Shown one piece after another: positions 1-6,781 of a stretch of 7,956 nt of DNA. How positions within the stretch are numbered: position 1 is the first letter of the stretch; every line of letters begins with the position of its first letter. The DNA is from Planctomycetota bacterium (GTDB lineage: Bacteria > Planctomycetota > UBA11346), in assembly GCA_013816415.1 (NCBI GenBank), contig JACDEN010000106.1, positions 1-7,956 of the forward strand, given 5' to 3'. A program made the translations under genes and the position numbers. The notes beneath the pieces are model-generated. The model saw only the letters and a list, made by a program, of their open reading frames with translations, made no database searches and was not told the origin of the DNA.

Positions 1-4
1 ATTC

Positions 5-1738
5 ATGGAGGCGCGCGCCGCCGAATTGCGCGCGATCGCCGCCGCCAAGACCGCCATCCCCCTCGCGCAGGCCTGGGCCCGCCGGCTCGGGCGCCCGCGC
101 GCGGACGAGGAATCGGGATTGCCGAGCCTGCACCTCGCGATCGCGGTGGCGATCGAGGATCGCGCGCTGGCGGGTACGCTCTCTGCGCACGCGACCGATC
201 TGCTTGAAGAGGCGTGGTATCCGCAGGAGTTCGGCGAGCTGCAGCGTCGACTCCTCCTGTCCTTGGAGATCGAACAGCTTCCAGGCGATCTGCGCACCCC
301 GCTCCGGCGCATCCTCGCCGGATTGCGCCCGCAGTTCAGCGGCCGGGATCGGCAGCGGATCCTGCTGCATCTGGGTCGCATGCCGCACAGCGCGGTGATG
401 ACCCACCTGCAGACGGAGAACCCCGAGGCCTGGGCTGATCTCCACAAGCGGGGAACCGGCGCCGTGATCGGCATCGCCGCGGTCATCGCGCTCGTGGTCG
501 CGGCCTCGATCGGCATGCTCGCGATGGGTCACAGTCCTTTCGTGATCGTCATGCTCGGGGTCTGGATCCTGCGCGTGATGCGCGGCGGCAGTATCGGCCT
601 GACCACCTCGATCGGCGCGCATCCCGCCGGCTGGTTGACCGGGTTGACCGGCATCGGCGCGCTGATCGCGTTCACCTCGCCATGGAACCTCGGCGTCGCC
701 GGAGCGGCGATCGTCATCTATGCGATCACCCGCCTGGTTCCCTCGCTGCGCCGCCTCCTGATCACGCATCTTCTCGTGCATGCACGGACGCAGGCCGATC
801 TGCGGCTGCTGCTGGTGGCGGCGGGCGCGGCGTTGGCGATCACGCATCTGGTGGCGCGTTGGCCCCAGCTCGCGGCCGCGCCGAGCGCTCCCTTCGGCGG
901 GGCCTTGCTGGCGACGGCCGCATTCCTGCTCATGGCCATGTTCGCGTCGTCGCGCCCGCGGGGATGGGCGCGGGTGCTGACCGCAGCCGAGACGCCGCTC
1001 GAGCCGAGGCCATTGGCGATTTTTGGTCTGCTCGCGGCTGGCACGCTGGTGGTCATCTGGATCGCCGCCTCCTTGCCGGGCTGGTGGTCGGGGCTCGGCG
1101 ATCTGGCGTTGGTGCCGGCGCTGATCGCCGTGCATCACGGAACGGTCGCCGCGTGGCGGCAGCAATGGCACGTGCGGTTCCGCGTCATGCTGTATGCGCT
1201 CGGCATCGTCGCTGCCGCATCAGCGCTGATCTGGCTGACGGCCGTGGTGGCTGACAGCGCGCGGAATGCGCCGCCGCGGACGCATCAGCAGGCACCCATG
1301 CGCGTCAGGGTCGGCCAGGAATTGCCCCGCGTGGAGGTATTCTACGCTCAGGCGATCGCCGCGAGCCTGAAAAAGGATTGGGAGGCGCATCATCCGGAGC
1401 GCATCCGTCTCCGCCTCGCCTCGGTGATCAATCCACGCAGCAACCGCTCCAACGAGAACGCCTGGAGCATCGCCGACAAGCTCCTCTCCGACCGCTCGCT
1501 TCCGGAGGGGTTGGTGATGCTGTGCCTCGACCGCCTCGATGTCCTGACGGCGGATCACGCGCGGGCGCGCATCGTCCACGCCATGAAGGATCCGCGGCCC
1601 GCGATCGCAGAGCACGCACGCAGCCTCGAGGCCGCGCATGACGCGCGATCCGCTCCAGCGGTGCCTGAGATGCCGCCGGCCGTGCCGCGTCCGGAACCAG
1701 CTCGAACCGCCGAACCCGAATCACGGATGCCGCCATGA
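5..1738 (+). CDS. Polytopic membrane protein with soluble helical N- and C-terminal regions, function unknown
   Basis: I do not recognise this 577-residue protein as a named family. Residues 1-148 are soluble and helix-rich. Residues about 152-416 carry roughly eight hydrophobic segments (near 152-174, 177-190, 206-225, 229-243, 265-285, 296-314, 338-357 and 394-416), so it is a multi-pass inner-membrane protein. Residues about 440-545 are soluble again; the stretch with SIADKLLSD, LPEGLVMLCLDRL and DPRPAIAEHARSLE resembles HEAT-like helical pairs. The last 30 residues are a proline-rich tail. No catalytic motif is visible. The reading frame is open to the left edge, only four bases precede the ATG and no ribosome binding site can be seen, so the true start may lie upstream of the window. 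Its TGA overlaps the ATG of the SUFU-domain gene (ATGA), implying one operon and probably a shared membrane role. Confidence 0.75.
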   Translation: MEARAAELRAIAAAKTAIPLAQAWARRLGRPRADEESGLPSLHLAIAVAIEDRALAGTLSAHATDLLEEAWYPQEFGELQRRLLLSLEIEQLPGDLRTPLRRILAGLRPQFSGRDRQRILLHLGRMPHSAVMTHLQTENPEAWADLHKRGTGAVIGIAAVIALVVAASIGMLAMGHSPFVIVMLGVWILRVMRGGSIGLTTSIGAHPAGWLTGLTGIGALIAFTSPWNLGVAGAAIVIYAITRLVPSLRRLLITHLLVHARTQADLRLLLVAAGAALAITHLVARWPQLAAAPSAPFGGALLATAAFLLMAMFASSRPRGWARVLTAAETPLEPRPLAIFGLLAAGTLVVIWIAASLPGWWSGLGDLALVPALIAVHHGTVAAWRQQWHVRFRVMLYALGIVAAASALIWLTAVVADSARNAPPRTHQQAPMRVRVGQELPRVEVFYAQAIAASLKKDWEAHHPERIRLRLASVINPRSNRSNENAWSIADKLLSDRSLPEGLVMLCLDRLDVLTADHARARIVHAMKDPRPAIAEHARSLEAAHDARSAPAVPEMPPAVPRPEPARTAEPESRMPP

Positions 1739-3045
1739 CCTCCACCACGGACCCCACCGCCAGCCTCGGCGCTCCCACCTGGCGGCGACGCTGCCAGGAC
1801 GTCGATGTCGCCGCATATGCCCCGAACGCCGAGCGTCGCTACGCGACCCTCGTCACGTGCGGGCGGGAGGGCGGCAGCGGAATGGAAAAGGAGCTGATCC
1901 TCTGCCTGCCGTGGGAATGGACGCTCGAATTCGATCCGACGGACCGCACCTGGGGCTGGCCGCTGCGTCTGCTGGTGTCGCTGCGCAGCGAGTGCCGTGA
2001 GATCGGCGCAGTGGTCCCCGGATCCGGCGGCGCAGAGCCGTTCGCGCAGGATTCGACGCTGGTTGCGGCGATGATCAGCGAGGCCATCGCTCCCTCCGAA
2101 CTGGCCTTGGACACCTCCGTGCGCTTCGCCCAGGTGCTGGCGCTCACCGAGGCGGAACGCGATTTCGCCGACCTGATGGGCGCGGAGCAGATGCTGGCGC
2201 TGGCGATCTCGAAAGGCGCGAGGCTCGAGATCCTCGATCCGGAGCGGGCATCCCTGGTCGCTGACGGGGAATTTCCCGACAGCTCAGCCTCGCGGCCGGG
2301 GCTCATCCCGGTCAACGAAGAGCTGCTGCGCGAATTGCAGCCGGAACTGTACCGCGGGAAGCAGCTCACCGGGCGGCCGGCGAAGATCCTGGGCACGTCG
2401 CTTCCGCCGTCTGAGTGGATCGCGCGGCTGCGCACGCATGCCGCATGCGGCGATCTGCAACCGGCGCTGGTGGTGCGGTTGGACCCATTGGTGATCGCCG
2501 TCCGTACCGATGAGCTCGACTGCGTCGCCCTGGTCGGCTATCCCTCCAAGATCGGCGCGATGCTGCGGTCGCGCCACCGTCTGCAGCGCGGTTCGCGCCT
2601 GAGCGCCGTGAACACGTATTTCGGAGAGGACGGTCCCAAGCAGAACGATCTGACCCAGGGACCGAAGGCGCGCGGGGCCTGGCATGCCTTCTGGCCGATC
2701 GTCTCGGAAACGGTCTCTAGCGATGCGGTCGCTCTCGCACGTGCGAGCCGGCGGATCGACGACGGCGATTACGCCGAGACCGAGCGTCAGGCCGCGGAAT
2801 ACGTCGCGCGCAAGGGTTGGATCGTCCGCAACGGGACGCCGCTGCTGTCGGTCATCGGTGGTCAGCCGATCGCGCACCTCGACGCGGCGCCTCCCGAAAC
2901 CGCGGCGGCGGCGCGCCCACAGAAACGTGCGGCACGCAGGGAACGCGGGAGCGACGATTCCGGATCAGGGATACCTGGCTGGGTCCTCTGGTTGGCGGTC
3001 GTCCTCGCATGCGGCGTGCTGCGCGCGTGCCTCGCACATCACTGA
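1735..3045 (+). CDS. SUFU-domain protein with C-terminal membrane anchor
   Basis: This 436-residue protein has an N-terminal region (about residues 20-180) that follows the bacterial Suppressor-of-Fused domain (PF05076) in order: RYATLVTCG, the strand ELILCLPWEWTL, WPLRLLVSL, an acidic PFA segment, VRFAQVLALTEAERDFADLMGAEQML and a closing DPERASLV. In bacteria, SUFU-fold proteins are often predicted or shown to be immunity proteins or antitoxins, for example YqcF of Bacillus subtilis. Residues about 240-332 form a second domain that I cannot name (ALVVRLDPLVIAV, DELDCVALVGYP, RLSAVNTYFGEDG, WHAFWPIV). A basic, alanine-rich linker (about 385-405) leads to one hydrophobic helix (about 413-430), so it is probably a tail-anchored inner-membrane protein with its domains in the cytoplasm. 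The start shares ATGA with the upstream membrane-protein gene and has no clear Shine-Dalgarno sequence, which suggests translational coupling. The SUFU assignment is from pattern memory only. Confidence 0.7.
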   Translation: MTSTTDPTASLGAPTWRRRCQDVDVAAYAPNAERRYATLVTCGREGGSGMEKELILCLPWEWTLEFDPTDRTWGWPLRLLVSLRSECREIGAVVPGSGGAEPFAQDSTLVAAMISEAIAPSELALDTSVRFAQVLALTEAERDFADLMGAEQMLALAISKGARLEILDPERASLVADGEFPDSSASRPGLIPVNEELLRELQPELYRGKQLTGRPAKILGTSLPPSEWIARLRTHAACGDLQPALVVRLDPLVIAVRTDELDCVALVGYPSKIGAMLRSRHRLQRGSRLSAVNTYFGEDGPKQNDLTQGPKARGAWHAFWPIVSETVSSDAVALARASRRIDDGDYAETERQAAEYVARKGWIVRNGTPLLSVIGGQPIAHLDAAPPETAAAARPQKRAARRERGSDDSGSGIPGWVLWLAVVLACGVLRACLAHH

Positions 3046-3062
3046 CGGCGACTCCAAAGCAT

Positions 3063-3088
3063 CTGCGCGGCCGGAGGCCAGTGCGCAG
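3063..3088. terminator. GC-rich hairpin between convergent genes, possible bidirectional terminator
   Basis: CTGCGC (3063-3068) pairs with GCGCAG (3083-3088). Inside it, GGCC (3069-3072) pairs with GGCC (3076-3079) around a GGA loop, with a three-base AGT bulge on the right arm. It sits in the 66-bp gap between the SUFU gene stop and the GH2 gene stop, where a two-way terminator is expected. There is no T tract on either side, so intrinsic termination is unproven. A weaker hairpin, GGCT-CTC-AGCC (3096-3106), lies next to the GH2 stop codon. Confidence 0.35.
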
Positions 3089-3111
3089 GCGGACCGGCTC
3101 TCAGCCACCGG

Positions 3112-5319
3112 TCACGCGTTCCACAGACGCATGCCCAGCTCGTGATCCATCCGGGCGGGATATCCCGGCAGCCGTTCCGGGATGGTGAAGGCATCGACGT
3201 AGGAGTTCTTCGCGATCACCGCGCCGTGCGCGTCGCGCAGCTGCAGGACCACGCCATACGTCTGTTCCGGATCGACCGTGAATTCCAGATCGCACACCCG
3301 GATGCAGGCATCGGCGGCGACGTCGAGGTCGCGCGCCCCCTCGGCGACCACCTCACCATCTCCGGTGGTGGCGGTCCACTCCACGCGACAGGTGCCGAGA
3401 TCGCGCGCGAGGTCGTTGACCACCCACAGCGCCTTCGGGCGGTCGAGATGCTCGAGCACCACCGCGATCGGGCGGTTGCCCTCGTCGAAGGCGCGCAGGC
3501 CGCCGCCGAGGCCTTCGGCCTTCGGCCGGCCCCAGTGGTCGTAGACGCCGTAGAAGCTCTGCGGGCAGAGATCGATCCACATGAAGTGGAAATAGCCGCC
3601 GCACGGATTCCATTTGGCGATGCGCAGGCGCTCGATGTGGAATTTGATCAGCCGGTATTGGTAGTCGTGTAGCCCGGCGATGTGCGGCGCGAGCGATTCC
3701 ACGCGCTCAGCGATGCCCGGCGCGGCCCGCAGCGCCGACGGCGTCGCGGGCGCGTCAACGCCGAATTCGCTCAGCAGCTTGTAGGTGCGGTCAGCCATGT
3801 CGGTGTAGCGACCGCCGTCGAGCGCGCCGGCGTAGCGGTGGGAATCCCCGCTCGCCGGGTCCTCGGGCTGCCAGGAATTCACGATCGTGCTGCGCGTCGG
3901 GTCCTCGGCGCGCGCGAGCGCCGCGAGTCGGCGGCCGAGGGCCAGGTAGGGCTCGGTGCGCAGCGTCTCGTTCATGCAGACCCAGGCGAAGATCGACGGG
4001 TGGTTGCCGAGCCTGCGGATCATGCGTCCGAACAGCGTCTCGGCCCGCGCGACGAAGGCGGGATCGTCGGCGGGAAAGCGCCAGTTGAGGTCGGAATCCT
4101 GCAGCACCAGCAGGCCGAGCCGGTCGCATTCGTCGTAGAATCCGTCGGGTTGCTGGTGCACATGCACGCGCACCGCGTTGAAGCCGTAGGCGACCATCGC
4201 CTCGAGATCGCGCCGCCAGCGGCCGCGGTCCATCGCCGATACGTAGATGTCGGGAAAATACGTGGTCGCGCGCAGGAACACGCGCTGCCCGTCCATCACC
4301 AGCTCGGTGCGCCGCTCGTCGCGGACCAGTTCGACATCGCGGATGCCGAAGGTCCGCTCCTCGACCAGCCAGTCCTCTCCGGCGACGCGCAGGGTCAGTC
4401 GTGCGCGGTACAGCGACGGGGTCCCGCGATCCCAGGTGCTCCAGCGTTTCGGCGCGGGAATCGCGCCGCCCACGACGATCGTCGATGCGCCTGCGGGGAT
4501 CCGTACCGGCATCTCGCTGGCATCCACCCGGCGACCCGTTTCGAGGTCGATGATGTCCATCGCGATGACGGCGCCGGCGACGGCTTCGACTGCATCCACG
4601 TCCCAGCGCGCGGTCACGCGCGCGGGCATTCCCGGTGCTGGCGTCGACGCCTGCAGGCGAGGTCCGCTGCAGGTCGAGACGCCCTGATGGCAATCGAGCC
4701 AGACCGGGGCATGGATGCCGATCGGGTTGACGTCGCGTTGGACGAAGGTGTCGGCGTGCTCGTAGGTGCCCTTGATCTGATTGCGGATGATCGCGCCGAC
4801 GCGATTCATCGGCTCAGCGGGATCGACCTCGCGGTCCCACGGCGCGTCCACCCGCACCACCAGGACGTTCTCGGCGTCGCGACGGACGGTGTCGTCGATC
4901 GCGAACGAGAAGCCATCGGCATAGCCTTCATGGCGGCCGAGTTCGACGCCATTGAGCCAGACCGTGGCGTATTGATCGACGCCGTCGAAGCGCAGCCGCA
5001 GCGATGGGCCGAAGCCGGCCGGGAGGGTGAACAGCAGGCGATACCACCAGGCGTGCTCGTTGATCGCATGCAGCTGCCGACCGTACCACGGCTGCTCCGA
5101 CAGCAGGCGCTGCAGATGTTCGAGCCGCGGGATCGGCTGCCAGGGCGACAGACCGGTGCCGATGGTCGCGGTGAAATCCGCCTTCCAGATCCCCATCGCC
5201 TCGCCGCAATCGTGCAGATCCTGAACCACCGCCCAGCCGACCGCCAGCCGATGGCGGCGCTGCGACAGCGCTGCTTTGGATTCGGCGGCCCGCGGTGAGG
5301 CGATCTCGGTGGTCGGCAT
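3112..5319 (-). CDS. Glycoside hydrolase family 2 protein (beta-mannosidase-like, cytoplasmic)
   Basis: This 735-residue retaining exo-glycosidase of family GH2 has the usual domain order and length: a jelly-roll sugar-binding domain (about 36-212, with ATVWLNGVELGRHEGY), an Ig-like sandwich (about 216-328), a TIM barrel (about 340-611) and a C-terminal beta domain (about 616-711). The barrel carries RVHVHQQPDGFYDECDRLG followed by LVLQD. The acid/base glutamate is E451 in NHPSIFAWVCMNE, and the predicted nucleophile is E518 in LLSEFG. GGYFHFMWID and YDHWGRPKAEG follow, as in beta-mannosidase-like GH2 proteins. The exact sugar cannot be read from sequence; beta-mannoside, beta-glucuronide or beta-galactoside are all possible. 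There is no signal peptide or membrane segment. The start at 5319 was chosen over an in-frame ATG at 5346 because AGGAG lies six bases upstream of it; the longer form would add nine residues. The gene is divergent from the AraC gene, its likely regulator. Confidence 0.9.
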   Translation of the reverse strand: MPTTEIASPRAAESKAALSQRRHRLAVGWAVVQDLHDCGEAMGIWKADFTATIGTGLSPWQPIPRLEHLQRLLSEQPWYGRQLHAINEHAWWYRLLFTLPAGFGPSLRLRFDGVDQYATVWLNGVELGRHEGYADGFSFAIDDTVRRDAENVLVVRVDAPWDREVDPAEPMNRVGAIIRNQIKGTYEHADTFVQRDVNPIGIHAPVWLDCHQGVSTCSGPRLQASTPAPGMPARVTARWDVDAVEAVAGAVIAMDIIDLETGRRVDASEMPVRIPAGASTIVVGGAIPAPKRWSTWDRGTPSLYRARLTLRVAGEDWLVEERTFGIRDVELVRDERRTELVMDGQRVFLRATTYFPDIYVSAMDRGRWRRDLEAMVAYGFNAVRVHVHQQPDGFYDECDRLGLLVLQDSDLNWRFPADDPAFVARAETLFGRMIRRLGNHPSIFAWVCMNETLRTEPYLALGRRLAALARAEDPTRSTIVNSWQPEDPASGDSHRYAGALDGGRYTDMADRTYKLLSEFGVDAPATPSALRAAPGIAERVESLAPHIAGLHDYQYRLIKFHIERLRIAKWNPCGGYFHFMWIDLCPQSFYGVYDHWGRPKAEGLGGGLRAFDEGNRPIAVVLEHLDRPKALWVVNDLARDLGTCRVEWTATTGDGEVVAEGARDLDVAADACIRVCDLEFTVDPEQTYGVVLQLRDAHGAVIAKNSYVDAFTIPERLPGYPARMDHELGMRLWNA

Positions 5320-5325
5320 GAATGA

Positions 5326-5330
5326 CTCCT
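5326..5330 (-). promoter_or_regulatory. Ribosome binding site deciding the GH2 start
   Basis: On the minus strand this reads AGGAG, followed by six bases (TCATTC) and the ATG at 5319-5317. The alternative upstream ATG at 5346 has only AGGA about ten bases away. This favours the shorter 735-residue GH2 product. Confidence 0.75.
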
Positions 5331-5366
5331 GGGTGGTTCCCGCCATGAGAACGCGGTCCTCGCGCA

Positions 5367-5397
5367 GTAAATGGATGGCAGCTTCGCGTACCTGGAT
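5367..5397. promoter_or_regulatory. Candidate AraC-family operator: two direct GTAnnTGGAT half-sites 21 bp apart
   Basis: GTAAATGGAT (5367-5376) and GTACCTGGAT (5388-5397) match at eight of ten positions and are exactly 21 bp apart, two helical turns. Direct half-sites two turns apart are the known geometry for the paired helix-turn-helix units of AraC-type regulators, for example araI1/araI2. The site lies in the 89-bp gap between the divergent GH2 and AraC genes. It starts 48 bp upstream of the GH2 start codon and ends 11 bp before the AraC start codon. That placement would let the regulator activate or control the GH2 gene while repressing its own. No convincing -35/-10 pair was found to anchor this further. 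Binding is inferred from arrangement only. Confidence 0.6.
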
Positions 5398-5408
5398 TAT
5401 GTTCCTGC

Positions 5409-6239
5409 ATGGACCAGCGCATCCTGTGGCTCAGGAATGGCACAGGCGCATTCTCCAAGAACATCATCATCAATGGTCTTGGAATGTACGACGCCATGAA
5501 GCCATCGATGGTGGATCGCAAGAGCGGCACGGATGATTACCTGCTGATGTATTTTCACACACCCGTGCACGTCCACCATGACGGCGAGTTGCGGCCCTTT
5601 CCGGCGCACACGTTCTTCCTGTGGAGCCCCGGCAACCGCCACACCTTCGGCAATGTCCAGAAATCCTGGACCCATTCCTGGATGCATTGCTCGGGGGAGT
5701 CCATCCCCCGGGTGCTCGCGCACTCGCGCATCCCGCTCAACACGCCGCTCCTGTTGCGCGATTCGCACGCGGTCGATCGCCACCTCGAGAGCATCCACTC
5801 CGAGCTGACGACCTACGGCGTGCCCGACCCCGAGATCGTCGAGTCGTTGACGCGCATCTGGATCCGCTGCATCGATCGCGAGATCCATCACGACACCGAA
5901 CCGGTCCGCATGCCCAAGCGGCTGCTGGCAGCGGTCAGACATATCGAAGATCATCTCGCCGAGCCGATCACACTCGCGGATCTCGCGCACCGCAGCCTGC
6001 TGTCGATCTCGCGGTTCAGCGCCGAATTCCGCACCCATCTGCAGGCGTCGCCGATCGAGTACGTGCTGCACCTGCGCCTTCAGCACGCGCTCCACCTGCT
6101 GCGCGACCGCAATCTCAGCGTGGCGCAGGTGTCCGTCAGTGTCGGCTTCGCCGACCCCTTCTATTTCTCGCGGCAGTTCCGTCGACGGTATGGACTCAGC
6201 CCGATGCAGTATCGGCGGAAACTGGCCGCCCGGATCTGA
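5409..6239 (+). CDS. AraC-family transcriptional regulator, probable regulator of the divergent GH2 gene
   Basis: This 276-residue protein has a complete AraC/XylS architecture. The N-terminal cupin-like sensing domain (about residues 15-95) includes DYLLMYFHTPVHVHHDG, FFLWSPGNRHTFG and WTHSWMHCSG. A linker helix region (about 120-165) follows, then two helix-turn-helix units: one at about 187-211 (ITLADLAHRSLLSISRF) and one at about 236-262, ending in the family signature GFADPFYFSRQFRRRYGLSP. Length and domain order are normal for a one-component sugar-responsive regulator acting as a dimer. It is transcribed away from the GH2 gene, and the shared gap holds a 21-bp-spaced direct repeat, so joint control of the hydrolase and itself is likely. 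The ATG at 5409 has no recognisable Shine-Dalgarno sequence. It is kept because the residues after it (LWLRNGTGAFSKNIIINGLG) fit the usual N-terminus of this regulator type, and the next ATG at 5484 would remove them. Confidence 0.92.
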   Translation: MDQRILWLRNGTGAFSKNIIINGLGMYDAMKPSMVDRKSGTDDYLLMYFHTPVHVHHDGELRPFPAHTFFLWSPGNRHTFGNVQKSWTHSWMHCSGESIPRVLAHSRIPLNTPLLLRDSHAVDRHLESIHSELTTYGVPDPEIVESLTRIWIRCIDREIHHDTEPVRMPKRLLAAVRHIEDHLAEPITLADLAHRSLLSISRFSAEFRTHLQASPIEYVLHLRLQHALHLLRDRNLSVAQVSVSVGFADPFYFSRQFRRRYGLSPMQYRRKLAARI

Positions 6240-6250
6240 CCGCGGCCGGT
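6221..6250. terminator. Hairpin at the convergent gene ends, possible bidirectional terminator
   Basis: ACTGGCCGC (6221-6229) can pair with GCGGCCGGT (6242-6250), nine pairs including one G-U, with a 12-base loop. An alternative six-base stem, TGACCG/CGGTCA (6237-6252), contains both stop codons. The two genes end only ten bases apart. No T tract follows in either direction, so the terminator role is tentative. Confidence 0.3.
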
Positions 6251-6771
6251 CACTTCGCCAGGGATTGCAGCGCGTCGAGGCTCTTCTGGTAGCCCGGCAC
6301 CTTGTCGACCGGGGTGGCATCGACCAATGCCTTGCCGATGCCGCCGTCGGAGAACGCCGACTGCATCGTATCCGCGCCGGCGACGCCCTTGAAGCGGGTG
6401 GAGATCGCATCCTTGCCCTGCAGCACGAGCTTCGCGAACGCGCCGTCTCCAGCGACCTTCTTGCCATCGTGCATGGACTGCAGATCGGACTTCAGTCCGA
6501 GCGCGGCCTGGGCGCGGTCATCGGTCTTCGGGGTGCTGGAGCCGACGAGACCACCGAGTTTCGCGGTGGCTCCGGTCGCCTTGCAGGCCTCGGCGAGCAC
6601 ACCAGCGGCAGCGACCGCCTTCTCGAGGAAGCCCTGGTTCACCGCGGGCTCGGCATTGCCGCCGATCGGCGCGGGCGCGGGCGCCGCGGGAGCAGGCACC
6701 GCGTCGGCCGCATGGAGCGCTCCGCCGAGGGACAGGCAGCAGATGGCGGCGATGGCGAGGATGCGGTTCAT
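6250..6771 (-). CDS. Small exported protein of unknown function
   Basis: This 173-residue protein has a clear Sec signal peptide: MNR, a hydrophobic core at residues 4-19 and likely cleavage near residues 21-24 (HAADA then VP). A proline/alanine-rich stretch (about 25-36, PAPAAPAPAP) follows as a flexible linker, then an amphipathic, lysine-rich helical domain (about 43-173) with one cysteine, C63. C11 and C12 lie inside the signal core without a lipobox, so a lipoprotein is unlikely. I do not recognise the family and see no catalytic motif. The frame is open for 60 more codons upstream to an ATG at 6951, but the start at 6771 is preferred because it begins a textbook signal peptide and has GGAGA five bases upstream. 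It converges with the AraC gene and diverges from the receiver gene. Nothing in the sequence ties it to either. Confidence 0.75.
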   Translation of the reverse strand: MNRILAIAAICCLSLGGALHAADAVPAPAAPAPAPIGGNAEPAVNQGFLEKAVAAAGVLAEACKATGATAKLGGLVGSSTPKTDDRAQAALGLKSDLQSMHDGKKVAGDGAFAKLVLQGKDAISTRFKGVAGADTMQSAFSDGGIGKALVDATPVDKVPGYQKSLDALQSLAK

Positions 6772-6776
6772 GGCGG

Positions 6777-6781
6777 TCTCC
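6777..6781 (-). promoter_or_regulatory. Ribosome binding site deciding the start of the exported protein
   Basis: On the minus strand this reads GGAGA, five bases before the ATG at 6771-6769. It supports the start at the signal peptide over the far upstream in-frame ATG at 6951. Confidence 0.7.

Noticed and set aside
2284..2877. 197-codon open frame on the minus strand inside the SUFU-domain gene
   Set aside because: It is antisense to a gene with a coherent domain sequence, shows no motif of its own and lacks a plausible ribosome binding site.
3682..5298. 538-codon open frame on the plus strand opposite the GH2 gene
   Set aside because: Its product is arginine/histidine/alanine-rich low-complexity sequence with no domain, and it is fully antisense to a gene with clear catalytic motifs. 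Long antisense frames are common in GC-rich DNA.
5397..6467. 356-codon open frame on the minus strand opposite the AraC gene
   Set aside because: It overlaps both the AraC gene and the exported-protein gene, has no recognisable domain or ribosome binding site, and is explained by GC-rich codon usage on the opposite strand.
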